A DNA stretch of 57,939 bases from Amazonocrinis nigriterrae CENA67 (GCF_016056305.1 NZ_JAECZC010000007.1:67516-125454), one strand, 5' to 3'; shown: positions 5,771 to 15,011, counted from the first letter of the stretch. Notes: generated by a model not told the origin, from the letters alone. Numbers and translations: made by a program.

Positions 5771-6931
5771 GTGAATCAAGATAAATGGATAACTGTTGAC
5801 CCGCGAACAAACAAATTAGTATTACGTTTTCGTGTTCGTGGTTTTCCAAAACAGTTTTATTTAAACACTAGACTAAAAGACAATAAAACTAACAGAGGTA
5901 TAGCTAATACTCGTAAAGAAATAATACAACGTGATATAGCTTTAGGCAGGTTTGATTCGACATTAGAGTCTTACGAATTTGGAAAATATAAAACAGCCAT
6001 GATTCCCTGTCAAAAAATTTCTTTAGTAGAATTGTGGAATAAATTCTTAGATTTTAAAAGTCAATTTTTAGAGCAGTCAACACTAGAAAGCGACTACAAA
6101 AACATCACTAACTTTATTACTGGCTTGTCAACTCAATCCTTTGATGATGCCACGATTATTAGAGATTTATTATTAAACAAATATAGCTATCACACAGCCC
6201 ATAAAATGCTCGCAGCTTTTTCTAGGTGCTGCCAGTGGGGAATTGATTCGGGCTTAATTGAAGCAAATCCATTTGAAAAAATCCAGTTACCAAAGCCAAA
6301 AAGAAGAAGTCATGAAGATGAGGTCAAAGCATACACCTTGGAACAGCGCGATTTAATCATTGCAGATTTTGAATCGCACTCAAAATTTTCTCACTACAGC
6401 AGTTTGATTAAATTTCTGTTTTGGACTGGATGCCGACCGGGAGAAGTATTCGCACTAACTTGGGAAGATGTAAATTCTGACTGCACACGCATTTCTATTA
6501 CTAAAGCTTATGCGTCTCGTGTCCACGCTTTGAAAGGAACGAAAAATAACAAGCGTCGAGTTTTTCCTTGCCAACAAGGGTCAAAATTACAAACACTACT
6601 TTTAGAAATTAGACCTAACACACCGAAACCCAGTGGATTGATTTTCAAGAGTAAATCAGGGGCAAGAATGAATTTAGCCATTTTAGAAAAGTGTTGGCGA
6701 GGGAATAATCATCAAGGGCATGTGATTAAAGGCTTGGTTCGAGAGCTAGCCGATCAAGGCATAGTCCCCTACCTCAAAATTTATAGTACCAGGCACACGT
6801 TTGCCACCTGGGCTATTGCATCTGGGGCATCTCCTGAAAAGGTGGCTTACTGGATTGGCGATAACGTGCAAACAGTTTTGATGTACTACTGCCATCCAGA
6901 TGTAACTAAGACTGAATGCCCAGATTTTTAA
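5771..6931 (+). CDS. Tyrosine recombinase / integrase of the mobile element
   Basis: A 386-residue phage-type integrase with a GTG start. An N-terminal arm-binding-like part and a core-binding domain (about 80-170) precede the catalytic domain (about 185-380). Conserved positions: R222 in TGCRPGEVF, a Lys near 258, R341 in IYSTRHTFATW, and the nucleophile Y373 (or Y372) in VLMYYCHP. The box II first His is Tyr338 and the usual His/Trp before the nucleophile is Asp364 (WIGDN), both departures from consensus. It probably integrates and excises the element. No tRNA or attachment core is visible next to it; the 25-bp gap to the kinase gene at 6956 suggests that chromosome resumes here. Confidence 0.85.
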   Translation: MNQDKWITVDPRTNKLVLRFRVRGFPKQFYLNTRLKDNKTNRGIANTRKEIIQRDIALGRFDSTLESYEFGKYKTAMIPCQKISLVELWNKFLDFKSQFLEQSTLESDYKNITNFITGLSTQSFDDATIIRDLLLNKYSYHTAHKMLAAFSRCCQWGIDSGLIEANPFEKIQLPKPKRRSHEDEVKAYTLEQRDLIIADFESHSKFSHYSSLIKFLFWTGCRPGEVFALTWEDVNSDCTRISITKAYASRVHALKGTKNNKRRVFPCQQGSKLQTLLLEIRPNTPKPSGLIFKSKSGARMNLAILEKCWRGNNHQGHVIKGLVRELADQGIVPYLKIYSTRHTFATWAIASGASPEKVAYWIGDNVQTVLMYYCHPDVTKTECPDF

Positions 6932-6955
6932 ACGAGACTGATACTCATCTGCTAC

Positions 6956-9067
6956 TCAAAATCGGCTATGAAGGCTTATTGGTAAAGTAGGTGGTAATTT
7001 TAAAACACTGGCAACCACTGCAATTAACTTGCTGGGGTCAATAGGTTTAGATAAATGCTGTTGAAATCCGGCAGAAAGGGCTTGTAGGCGGTCTTCTTCG
7101 CGGGAATATGCTGTTAAGGCGATCGCTGGTATATGTCCTCCTTTTTCCGGTTCTAAGGAGCGTAATTTAGTAATCAGGGTGTAACCGTCTTGCTCTGACA
7201 TGCCGATGTCGCTAATCAAAATGTCCGGTTTTAATTGTTCTAGAACTGCCAGTGCAGCATCCACTGATCCTACAGCAGTGGCAACCGCTCCATATTCCTC
7301 AAACATAAAGGCGAGAAAGTTACGGCTATCAATTTCATCGTCCACAACTAACACTTTTAATCCAGTCAGAGGAGCCGATGTATCACCAAAGGAGGAAATA
7401 GGAGAATTTTCTTGCCCTACTGCTTCACTATTCCTGCTCGTCTGGTTTTCTTGTGGCATCAGTGGTAGTTTCACCGTAAAGGTTGCTCCTTGTCCTTGTC
7501 CTGGACTTTCTGCCACAATTGTGCCTCCATGGAGTTCCACCAGGTGACGAACGATCGCTAGTCCTAGTCCTAATCCGTTGTGCGCGCGTGTTGTGGTACT
7601 GTCTGCTTGGCGAAAACGCTCAAATACTTTCGGCAAAAAGTCAGGGCCGATGCCAATACCTGTATCAATCACTTGGATTTGCACGTAGGATGATGTATGG
7701 AAGCAAAGGGGGACAGAAGCAGAGGTAACTTGAATTTCCTGAAGGGCCAATTCTATTCTTTCCAGCCGAACTTCTACATCACCACCTTTAGGTGTGAACT
7801 TAATAGCATTAGTGAGTAAATTCCAGACAACTTGCTGCAAACGAGCTGGATCGCCACAGATTGAGCCTAAGTTAGTATCAAAGATCGTCTGTATCCGCAT
7901 ACCTTTCGTATCTGCTAGAGGACGCACTGCTTCTAGGGCGGCCTCGACTACAGTCACCGGATTGACGGCAGATAAATTCAACCGTAGCTGACCTCGGATA
8001 ATCCGTGATACGTCCAATATATCTTCAATGAGTTGCACTTGGGAGGTAGCATTGCGTTCAATGGCATCCAAAGCTTTGGCGGTGGCTGTTTCGTCGAGTT
8101 TTTTGGAGCGGAGTATTTTTGACCAACCCAGCATTGAGGTTAGGGGTGTGCGGAGTTCGTGGGAGAGAACCGCAAGAAACTCATCTTTCATGCGATTTGC
8201 TGCTTCTGCTTCTTGTCTTGCGGTTTGTTCTCGAATCATCTGAGCGCGGATTTCTTCGGCTTGCTTGCGTTCGGTAATATCTTCGAGAGTGCCTACATAC
8301 CCCAGTAATTCACCATGAGCAGATAACATTGGTGATGAGCGCACTTCTACCCAACGCAGACTACCGTCAGGGCTTTGAAAGCGAAAATCTTCTGAGTACT
8401 CGCACCTTTGATGAATGTGGGTAGACCAAGTGGCGATCGCTCGTTCTCGGTCTTCTGGATGTACCGATTCTAGCCACTTCTTTTGTAAACTTTCGGCTGC
8501 ACTCAACCCACAAATTGCTTGATAACGGGGATTAGTATACTTACAACGTCCTTCGGTATCTATTTCAAAAATCCCCACTGGGGAGCAAGTACTTAAGGAA
8601 CGAAATCGCTCTTCACTTTGCTTGAGTTCCGCATTTACTGCGGCGAGTTGGGCTGCTTGTCGCTGGACTGCTTGTGTTTTTTTAAACAGTTCGACAAATA
8701 CTGTGACTTTAGAAGTCAAAATATTGGGGTCTATGGGCTTGAGCAGATAATCAACTGCACCCAAGGCATAGCCTTTGAACAACATTTGATCGCTAGTGCT
8801 AAAGGCAGTCAGAAAGATAATGGGAGTATGACGCGATCGCCCCCGACTGCGAATCATGGTGGCAGTTTCAAAGCCATCCATTCCTGGCATTTGCACATCC
8901 AGCAAAATTACTGCAAAGTCCTGATGCAATAAGCACCTCAAAGCTTCTTCTCCGGAAGTGGCTCTGACTAGCTTTTCTCCCAGCCGCTCCAAAATAGCCT
9001 CTAGTGCCAGTAAGTTTTCCAGTTTATCATCCACCAGGAGGATGTTTACTTTGGGTTCCGGCTGCAT
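6956..9067 (-). CDS. Hybrid sensor kinase REC-PAS-HisKA-HATPase-REC
   Basis: A 703-residue cytoplasmic kinase. REC1 has phospho-acceptor D57 (LLDVQMPG). A coiled coil leads into a PAS domain (about 151-268, ending EDITERKQAEE). HisKA carries H303 in [10 protein letters not shown]. HATPase_c has N420 in WNLLTNAIKFT plus DTGIGIG and GLGLGLAIV boxes. REC2 has D620 (LISDIGMSEQDG). CheB- and CheR-type genes follow upstream on the same strand (4-bp gap to CheB), a common cyanobacterial cluster in which chemoreceptor-type methylation enzymes serve a soluble kinase. No transmembrane segment is seen, so REC1 and PAS are the likely inputs. Confidence 0.9.
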   Translation of the reverse strand: MQPEPKVNILLVDDKLENLLALEAILERLGEKLVRATSGEEALRCLLHQDFAVILLDVQMPGMDGFETATMIRSRGRSRHTPIIFLTAFSTSDQMLFKGYALGAVDYLLKPIDPNILTSKVTVFVELFKKTQAVQRQAAQLAAVNAELKQSEERFRSLSTCSPVGIFEIDTEGRCKYTNPRYQAICGLSAAESLQKKWLESVHPEDRERAIATWSTHIHQRCEYSEDFRFQSPDGSLRWVEVRSSPMLSAHGELLGYVGTLEDITERKQAEEIRAQMIREQTARQEAEAANRMKDEFLAVLSHELRTPLTSMLGWSKILRSKKLDETATAKALDAIERNATSQVQLIEDILDVSRIIRGQLRLNLSAVNPVTVVEAALEAVRPLADTKGMRIQTIFDTNLGSICGDPARLQQVVWNLLTNAIKFTPKGGDVEVRLERIELALQEIQVTSASVPLCFHTSSYVQIQVIDTGIGIGPDFLPKVFERFRQADSTTTRAHNGLGLGLAIVRHLVELHGGTIVAESPGQGQGATFTVKLPLMPQENQTSRNSEAVGQENSPISSFGDTSAPLTGLKVLVVDDEIDSRNFLAFMFEEYGAVATAVGSVDAALAVLEQLKPDILISDIGMSEQDGYTLITKLRSLEPEKGGHIPAIALTAYSREEDRLQALSAGFQQHLSKPIDPSKLIAVVASVLKLPPTLPISLHSRF

Positions 9068-9071
9068 GAGT

Positions 9072-9644
9072 TCATTTCCGTATAGAGTGACAAAGGTTGA
9101 CTAGCAAAGGAGCAATTTCTGAAAGTGATAAAATCCAGTCTACTGCAACAGCGGAAATTGCGGCTTCTGGCATAATTGAGCTCTCAGCCGTGGCAGGCTC
9201 CTGTACTATGGTAATTCCTCCTCGTGCTTTTACTTTTTTAAGACCTCGCATACCATCTTGGTTGGCCCCCGTCAAGATTACACCAATGACTTGTTCGCCG
9301 TAAACATCGGCAGCTGATTCAAACAGCACATCGATGGAAGGTCGAGCATAACAAACTGGCTCATCAATAGATAAATCAAAATAACCTGGTTCTACCAACA
9401 AGTGATAATCTGCTGGTGCCACGTAGATTTGTCCTGGTAATATTTCGTCTTTGTCTTCCACCTCCCGAATTGGTAAACATGTGTGCTCTTGTAATAATCC
9501 TACTAGAGTTTTGTCTGAGTCTTTGTGGCGGTGTTGCACGATCGCGATCGGCACTAAGAAGTCTTGTGGTAAATCTACTAATATGTTTTTCAGTGCTGAA
9601 AAGCCCCCTAAAGAAGTCCCGATAACTACAATTTTAAAGGACAC
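9072..9644 (-). CDS. cheB: CheB-type protein-glutamate methylesterase, catalytic domain only
   Basis: A 190-residue methylesterase domain without the usual N-terminal receiver. The catalytic triad is visible: S11 in GTSLGG, H38 in IVQHRH, D130 in LTGANQDGM. It would hydrolyse glutamyl methyl esters (or deamidate Gln) on a receptor-like protein. It sits between the hybrid kinase and the CheR-type methyltransferase, overlapping the latter by one base. The lack of a REC domain suggests that control comes from the neighbouring kinase or from interaction rather than phosphorylation. Confidence 0.88.
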   Translation of the reverse strand: MSFKIVVIGTSLGGFSALKNILVDLPQDFLVPIAIVQHRHKDSDKTLVGLLQEHTCLPIREVEDKDEILPGQIYVAPADYHLLVEPGYFDLSIDEPVCYARPSIDVLFESAADVYGEQVIGVILTGANQDGMRGLKKVKARGGITIVQEPATAESSIMPEAAISAVAVDWILSLSEIAPLLVNLCHSIRK

Positions 9645-10474
9645 TAGTTTAGCCTCCGGTATAGCTTTTCACCTTTGGCCATTTCTTCATAATATTTTTC
9701 ATAGGGAGAAAATCTAATTGATTCTTGTCGTCCTAGACCTAAAACCCCAAAGGTGCATAAACTGTTATAAAAAAGTGCATGTACTCGCTTTTGTAATGTC
9801 TGATTAAAATATATGAGGACGTTACGACAAAGAATGACATTGAACTCATTAAAAGAACCGTCAGTTGCCAAATTATGCTGGGCGAAAATCACATTTTCCC
9901 TCAGAGATGCTCGAAAAATAGCATTGTCATAAGCTGCGGTGTAATATTCAGAGAAAGATTGCACCCCACCAGCTTTTAGGTAAAGCTGAGTATAGTCTTG
10001 CATTAGTCTCAGGGGAAAAATACCAATTTTGGCATTTTGTAATACCTTTTCATTACTGTCGGTAGCATATATTCGGCAACGGTGGTAAAGTTTTTCTTCT
10101 TGTAACAAAATTGCCATAGAATAGACTTCTTCTCCGGTTGAGCATCCAGCGTGCCAAATGCGAATAAAAGGATAAGTTCGCAACAATGGAATTACTTGCT
10201 GTCTAAAGGCAAGATAAAAGCTGGGGTCACGAAACATTGATGTGACATTCACCGTCAAACCGAGCAAAAATCTCTCTAAATACGGATGATCGTGGAGTAG
10301 CCTTTCTTGTAATGCAGAAATACTGCCTAACTTCTCCGAACGCATAAAGCTTTGAATTCGGCGTTTTAGCGAAGATAGAGCATAATTGCGGAAGTCATAA
10401 CCGTAGTATTGGTAAATCCCCTCCAATAGCAACTGAATTTCGATATCCTCCAACTTGGGTTTGGGCAAATTCAT
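9644..10474 (-). CDS. cheR: CheR-type protein-glutamate O-methyltransferase
   Basis: The frame opens at TTG 10504; ATG 10474 (MNLPKPKLEDIEIQLLLE) gives 276 residues and is preferred, though neither start has a clear ribosome binding site. It has an N-terminal helical domain with a basic stretch (SSLKRRIQSFMRS), then a SAM-binding fold (IWHAGCSTGEEVYSMAILL) and NVILCRNVLIYF, all CheR hallmarks. It transfers methyl groups from SAM to glutamates of a receptor-like partner. No MCP gene is in the window, so the substrate lies elsewhere or is the adjacent kinase. Confidence 0.88.
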   Translation of the reverse strand: MNLPKPKLEDIEIQLLLEGIYQYYGYDFRNYALSSLKRRIQSFMRSEKLGSISALQERLLHDHPYLERFLLGLTVNVTSMFRDPSFYLAFRQQVIPLLRTYPFIRIWHAGCSTGEEVYSMAILLQEEKLYHRCRIYATDSNEKVLQNAKIGIFPLRLMQDYTQLYLKAGGVQSFSEYYTAAYDNAIFRASLRENVIFAQHNLATDGSFNEFNVILCRNVLIYFNQTLQKRVHALFYNSLCTFGVLGLGRQESIRFSPYEKYYEEMAKGEKLYRRLN

Positions 10475-10743
10475 AATAAAACTTAAAAGATGATGCACAG
10501 CCAACTAGTCATACTAATTCGTAATTGGTAATTAAGACATCTAGAAAAAGGCTGGATACAGGCTGCTTCTAATACTTTACCCTTTTCTTTTTCCTTTTTG
10601 AGCGATAGGTTGATTGCTCAAAGCCTTGTAGACACAAAATGTTGAGCCAGCGCTATCTTGGGAGTTTCCACGCTAGTTCTACTCAATGAGGGAACCTTTG
10701 CACGCAACTGGCTGTTGTTGACACGGGGATATGTACCAGTTGT

Positions 10744-11475
10744 CTAAGTTGTGGTTCTGTTATTTTCACTATCAACAAGTGATGCAAACCAAGCTTTCCA
10801 AAACTTGGCAGCTTGAAGCTCTAAGGTGGCAGCATAATTAGCTGTATCCTGGCGTAATTTACCAACGCTAAGACTAGGAGTTCCAGCTATCTCGCCAGCA
10901 TGGCCAATAAACCAACGCTCTAGACCTAAAGCAGTAACTTCTGGATGAAACTGTAATGCTAGACAAGATTTACCCCAGGAAAATGCTTGATTTTGATATT
11001 TGGTAGTAGAGGCAAGTAAAGTAGAATTTATGGGTAAATCAAAGGTATCTCCATGCCAGTGCAGTACAAATGTATGTTCTGGTGCTAAGTAAGCTAGAGG
11101 CGAATCCCTACCAGCATTACTCAGTTCTAAAGATCCCCAGCCTATCTCCTTTTCTTTGCCAGGATATACTCTGGCTCCCAGGGTACGTGCTATCAGTTGG
11201 GCACCTAAACATATTCCTAATGTAGGTAAATCCGATGCCAGACGACCTTCTAATAAACGTATCTCATCAATTATAAAGGGATAATCCTGCTCATCATAAG
11301 CACCGATAGGGCCCCCCAGAATGACGAGCAAATCGGGAATCACAGGATCAATTTCCACCAGATTATCAAGTCCTGCTTCTACATAGGTCACTTCATAGTC
11401 TTCTTGCTTGAGAATATTAGCCAAGCTTCCGAGATCTTCAAATGCTAAGTGCCTAATTACTATGGCATTTTTCAT
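10744..11475 (-). CDS. Class I glutamine amidotransferase-like protein
   Basis: 243 residues from ATG 11475, chosen over an upstream TTG because AAGGTGA precedes it at good spacing. GATase1 fold: oxyanion region ILGGPIGAY, nucleophile C89 in LGICLGAQ, and H177/E179 in QFHPEV. A stand-alone domain of this size resembles GMP-synthase-like (GuaA N-terminal-type) amidotransferases that transfer ammonia or hydrolyse gamma-glutamyl compounds. No synthase partner is adjacent, so the substrate is unknown. Confidence 0.8.
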   Translation of the reverse strand: MKNAIVIRHLAFEDLGSLANILKQEDYEVTYVEAGLDNLVEIDPVIPDLLVILGGPIGAYDEQDYPFIIDEIRLLEGRLASDLPTLGICLGAQLIARTLGARVYPGKEKEIGWGSLELSNAGRDSPLAYLAPEHTFVLHWHGDTFDLPINSTLLASTTKYQNQAFSWGKSCLALQFHPEVTALGLERWFIGHAGEIAGTPSLSVGKLRQDTANYAATLELQAAKFWKAWFASLVDSENNRTTT

Positions 11476-11604
11476 GTTTATCACCTTAATCAATGGACTA
11501 ATTTATGGTTTTTTATATAAATCATCACCGTTGCGTTCAAAAATAATATTTAGACATAGGGAGGTAAGATCCTCCTCATCTCCACGGCTTTGGGCCCTTG
11601 CTGA

Positions 11605-11669
11605 GGCTTTTTTGGTATGGGGCAAAAAAATTCCAATGACGCCACTTGCTCCCCAATGCCAAAAAAGCC
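11605..11669. repeat. Large imperfect hairpin
   Basis: Arms 11605-11615 (GGCTTTTTTGG) and 11659-11669 (CCAAAAAAGCC) are perfectly complementary. With one or two mismatches the pairing continues inward through TATGGGG / CCCCAATG, giving about 18 bp with a loop near 28 nt. It looks like a small dispersed inverted-repeat element. Confidence 0.55.
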
Positions 11670-11727
11670 CTATTCTCGACCTCAACAAATAATCTAGCTG
11701 CGTAAGTCCGTACTTTAGATAATAATC

Positions 11728-11761
11728 AGGCGATCGCATCATTATAATGATGCGATCGCCT
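11728..11761. repeat. Perfect 34-bp palindrome with two HIP1 sites
   Basis: AGGCGATCGCATCATTA (11728-11744) is followed directly by its exact reverse complement (11745-11761), with no loop. Both arms contain GCGATCGC. It lies 19 bp beyond the stop of the lipoprotein gene and could fold in the mRNA as a terminator-like hairpin, but no T-run is present. Confidence 0.6.
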
Positions 11762-11779
11762 TGGTAAATTTGATCTTAT

Positions 11780-12652
11780 CTAGCGGCGTCTGCTGCCAAA
11801 ACCAGTTGAACGGCGGACTGGAGAACGCCCACTACCAAAACTAGGGCTGCGTCTGGTTGAACTGGATCTACCCGAAGGTCTGAGTTGACTGGCACCATAA
11901 CCAGAACCACTGGGGCGGTTACCTGTGGTGGTACGCGGTGTGGTGCGTACAGTTGAACCACCAGGATATGACCTTCTAATGCCACCTGTAGTGCGGAAAG
12001 CCGTACGATTTCTCACAGCTGCGGGTGGCGCATTATAACGACTTTGGTATCTGTCAACGGCTTGGCCATAGCTGCTACCATAGCCACCAAAACCAGTTAG
12101 AACACCACCTGGTTGATAAACAGGCGGCACATAATATTGGGGTCTAAATAACATATTACCGATCGCTTGTCCGGCGATGTTACCAGCTACTGCCGCAGCA
12201 AATGGTGTCCAAAAACCAGTTTCTCGGCGGACTACAACAGTTTCCTGTTGTCCTGTTTGGGGATTGGTTTGTGTCTGGGTGACATTATGGACATACTCAA
12301 TTTTGAAGTCTTCTGGCACGTACAAAATTGGCTGTCCGTTTTCCACCTTCAAGTAAGCTTTCTTACCTTGTTTGATTTCATCATCAGTCAACCTTGCCAT
12401 TTGCAAGTTTTCAGTGGCAAAGTTTGGGGGTCTATTGTTGAGTAACAATAACTGGTACTCCCCAGTAGCATCATCGTATGTCGCTTGTTGCACTTGATAC
12501 TCACCATCACTCAACTTGGTGACAGCAGAGTTTTGGCTAACGTTCCTGCCTGTGGGGGTAGTTTGGTTCCCCCCGCCGCAGGCAACAGTTGTCAAGCACA
12601 AACTCAGGGCTAAAAAAACGACTGTAATTTTACGCAGTACGTTCATGATCAT
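11780..12652 (-). CDS. Lipoprotein with Gly-zipper-like hydrophobic segment and Ser/Arg/Gly-rich tail
   Basis: 290 residues. A lipoprotein signal peptide ends in the lipobox LTTVAC with Cys about 25, followed by GGGNQ. Residues about 40-150 form a soluble domain (KLSDGEYQVQQATYDDATGE ... YVPEDFKIEYVHNVT). A short Gly/Ala-rich hydrophobic segment (FAAAVAGNIAGQAIGNMLF) and a long Ser/Gly/Arg/Thr-rich basic tail (about 200-290) follow. Two ATGs (12652 and 12646) could start it. An envelope-attached protein of unknown role; the basic tail could bind polysaccharide or nucleic acid (inference). Confidence 0.65.
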   Translation of the reverse strand: MIMNVLRKITVVFLALSLCLTTVACGGGNQTTPTGRNVSQNSAVTKLSDGEYQVQQATYDDATGEYQLLLLNNRPPNFATENLQMARLTDDEIKQGKKAYLKVENGQPILYVPEDFKIEYVHNVTQTQTNPQTGQQETVVVRRETGFWTPFAAAVAGNIAGQAIGNMLFRPQYYVPPVYQPGGVLTGFGGYGSSYGQAVDRYQSRYNAPPAAVRNRTAFRTTGGIRRSYPGGSTVRTTPRTTTGNRPSGSGYGASQLRPSGRSSSTRRSPSFGSGRSPVRRSTGFGSRRR

Positions 12653-12721
12653 TGCACTATTTCCTTATCTTTGAGCTTAACAAGTTCTCAATGTGGCTAG
12701 TAGTACGGACAACCCAACAAA

Positions 12722-13315
12722 TTACAAAGGTATCAGTTCTGGGTAATATTGCAACAGTTGATCGTTGGTGAGTTCATCACCTAACTGTGCTGGTGAGAAA
12801 TGCACTTGGATTGCTCGTAATTTGTGGTTGTAGTGCAAATTGATTAAGGCTTTTAAACCTTCGTTCAGTGCTTGAATGTTAGAAAGGTCAGTTTCCAAAT
12901 CTGGCACTTCTCCTTCATAAGCCACTGTAATCATGACAACTACATTACGGGTTACAGGTATGGAAAAAGGTTCATTGACTCCAGAGTTAGAACCTAAATC
13001 GAAGTCAGCACCGTAGCGTTCGGCAGAGTCGCTAAATAACTGATTGACATAATCTCCTGCTTCACCTTCATCCCAAAACACATCGCCTTCATTAGCAGCA
13101 GAAAGCCAGTATTCATCAAATCGCAACAGAGTTTCACACAGGTCTACCAATCCTTCTCCCAAAACTTGCAAGTCGCCATCAGCATCAATCGCATCCCTTG
13201 CACCACGATTTAATACTCCCAAAATTGGTGCCACCTCAGACCCCGCTAAATGTAGAAATAAGCGAAAGACAACATAGCGAGTCCGTCCAATCATTTTATT
13301 CAAAAAATCGGGCAT
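12722..13315 (-). CDS. DUF1517 family protein
   Basis: 197 residues from MPDFLNKMIGRTRYVVFRLF. The frame extends to 13420, but that extension is translated tandem repeat (SPSPLSPHLPIS...), so ATG 13315 is taken. The pattern (LHLAGSEVAPILGVLNRGAR ... VTRNVVVMITVAYEGEVPDL ... LRAIQVHFSPAQLGDELTND) is that of the cyanobacterial/plastid DUF1517 family. Members often carry an N-terminal membrane anchor, absent here. Biochemical role unknown. Confidence 0.65.
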   Translation of the reverse strand: MPDFLNKMIGRTRYVVFRLFLHLAGSEVAPILGVLNRGARDAIDADGDLQVLGEGLVDLCETLLRFDEYWLSAANEGDVFWDEGEAGDYVNQLFSDSAERYGADFDLGSNSGVNEPFSIPVTRNVVVMITVAYEGEVPDLETDLSNIQALNEGLKALINLHYNHKLRAIQVHFSPAQLGDELTNDQLLQYYPELIPL

Positions 13316-13324
13316 TTGCTTCCT

Positions 13325-13455
13325 CCAGAAGTTTATTTTTAGTTTCACATACAGGATGAGGGGATGAGGAGATGGGGAGATGGGGAGATGGGGGGATAAG
13401 GGAGATGGGGAGAATAACAACTGACAACTAACAACTGACCACTGACTACTGACTG
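13325..13455. repeat. Short tandem repeats between two genes
   Basis: GGGAGAT-type 7- to 9-mers (13353-13412) run into an array of ACAACTGAC-type units (13414-13455) reaching the 3' end of the pentapeptide-repeat gene. These are the short tandemly repeated repetitive sequences typical of filamentous cyanobacteria, and they account for the false N-terminal extension of the DUF1517 gene. Confidence 0.75.
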
Positions 13456-15011
13456 GTGTAATGAAAACTTTTGATGAAATCTACAACCATGTTTGGTGAA
13501 GGCAATATAGACATAGCAGATTCACTGGACATCTCAGCTAAAAATCCTACATCGAATTCAGAGGGATTAATAAATCGTTTACCAAAGTTCGGATTGTAAT
13601 GCACAATTAAAGTTTGAGCGCTGGAATTGGTTAATATTGTCTGGGTAGGTATTCTAAAGAAATTTAATTTGGCTGCTAATTCCAAATTTTTTTTCATTTG
13701 TCTAATAGTCTTAGCTTGATTAATAGCTTCCTGAATTAGAGTCGTTAATTGCTTCACCCGATGGGGTGTTTTTTCACCAAGGTGAGGCAGATCTTCTTTT
13801 GCTAACATTTCTATTACTGTATAAATATTTTTTTGGGTGTTAACAGCATCTTTAAAGGGAAGAATGGCAATGCAAGCTGTAGGTAATAAAGCTTCGTCAC
13901 TATCTAATCGAAAAGTGAAAACAGTCCGGCGACGCCCAATTTCCATGCTGGGAGGTTGTTTGAGCGCTCGATATTCTTGAGCAATTTGGAAATAAGCACC
14001 AGCGAGGGCAAAGTTAGCTTCGTGTTCTAGGGGTGCATCGACGATGATCCGGATTGTCGGTGGGGTTTCATTGAAAAAGTCTCGTGGGTCTTCCGACTCA
14101 AACTTTTGGATGATGGAGCGATCGCCATTAGGACTGAGATCAACCCACTCACAAATCAGACCTTCGGTTTTTAAACCAAACCGCGAGGTAGAATATAGTT
14201 TTGCCCCTGTTAAAATCGCCCCTGTTAAATCAGCACCTATCCACTCTGCTTTAATTAAGATTGCTTGGGTTAAATCGGTATGTACTAAACTGGCATTTGT
14301 TAAATTTGCATTGCTCAAGTCTGCACCCATTAAGTTAGCGCCACTTAATTTCGCTCCGCTTAAATCTGCCCAACGAAGATTTGCCCCGCTTAAATCTGCC
14401 CAACGAAGATTTGCCCCGCTTAAATCTGCGCTGTTGAGGTTAGAATGACTAAGATTTGCCTGTTTGAGTTCAGCTTCTCGCAAATTCACACCATTGAGAT
14501 CTGTGCGACTTAAATCGGTAGCGTTTAAACTAGCCATCTCTAACTTGGCTCCCGCTAGGGAACTCCCTCTTAAAATCGCTTCATTCAAGTTGGCACTGCG
14601 GAGATTGGCATGGCGTAGTGTCGCTTCTCGCAAGTCGGCGCCGCTGAGATTAGCCTCAAACAAGTCAGCACGGCTGAGATCGGCGCGAATTAACTCAGCA
14701 CGAACTAGTGAGGCTTGCCGCAGTTGAGCGCGACTGAGATCGGCTCGAATCAAATTAGCTACATTTAGGTTAGAATTATTCAGGTTGGCGCTATCAAGAT
14801 TTACACCACTTAATCTGGCTACATTCAGATTGGCAGAACTTAAGTTAGCTGCGCTGAGATTTGCCCCACTTAAGTTGACTACATTTAGGTTAGCTGCGCT
14901 GAGATTCACGCCACTGAGTTTTGCACCACTCAAGTTAGCTTCACAAAGGTCAACACCACTAAAGTCTATGACACCTGCTGCGTATTGTTCTAGGAATTCT
15001 TCTACAGTCAT
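13446..15011 (-). CDS. Pentapeptide-repeat protein with C-terminal domain
   Basis: 521 residues. Residues about 15-285 consist of A(D/N)LXX pentapeptides (ANLSGAKLSGVNLSAANLNV and so on), predicting a right-handed quadrilateral beta-helix. Residues about 300-521 form a separate domain (IRIIVDAPLEHEANFALAGA ... RRRTVFTFRLDSDEALLPTA ... LTTLIQEAINQAKTIRQMKK) that I do not recognise. A 30-bp DNA unit (positions 14351-14430) is repeated almost exactly, giving duplicate NLRWADLSGA copies and showing recent slippage or expansion. Probably a cytosolic scaffold. Confidence 0.85.
   Translation of the reverse strand: MTVEEFLEQYAAGVIDFSGVDLCEANLSGAKLSGVNLSAANLNVVNLSGANLSAANLSSANLNVARLSGVNLDSANLNNSNLNVANLIRADLSRAQLRQASLVRAELIRADLSRADLFEANLSGADLREATLRHANLRSANLNEAILRGSSLAGAKLEMASLNATDLSRTDLNGVNLREAELKQANLSHSNLNSADLSGANLRWADLSGANLRWADLSGAKLSGANLMGADLSNANLTNASLVHTDLTQAILIKAEWIGADLTGAILTGAKLYSTSRFGLKTEGLICEWVDLSPNGDRSIIQKFESEDPRDFFNETPPTIRIIVDAPLEHEANFALAGAYFQIAQEYRALKQPPSMEIGRRRTVFTFRLDSDEALLPTACIAILPFKDAVNTQKNIYTVIEMLAKEDLPHLGEKTPHRVKQLTTLIQEAINQAKTIRQMKKNLELAAKLNFFRIPTQTILTNSSAQTLIVHYNPNFGKRFINPSEFDVGFLAEMSSESAMSILPSPNMVVDFIKSFHYTSQ

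Larger units (their letters stand above)
11476..11779. other. Intergenic stretch with two hairpin repeats
   Basis: No gene is supported. It holds a large imperfect hairpin at 11605-11669 (GGCTTTTTTGG / CCAAAAAAGCC with further GGGG/CCCC pairing) and the HIP1 palindrome at 11728-11761. An open minus-strand frame at 11503-11742 is spurious. Confidence 0.5.

Noticed and set aside
6900-6990. tRNA attachment site next to the integrase
   Set aside because: No tRNA-like fold or T-arm sequence was found near either side of the integrase, and the left end of the element is outside or unclear.
12167-12445. Plus-strand 92-residue frame
   Set aside because: Antisense to the lipoprotein gene; cysteine- and serine-rich shadow.
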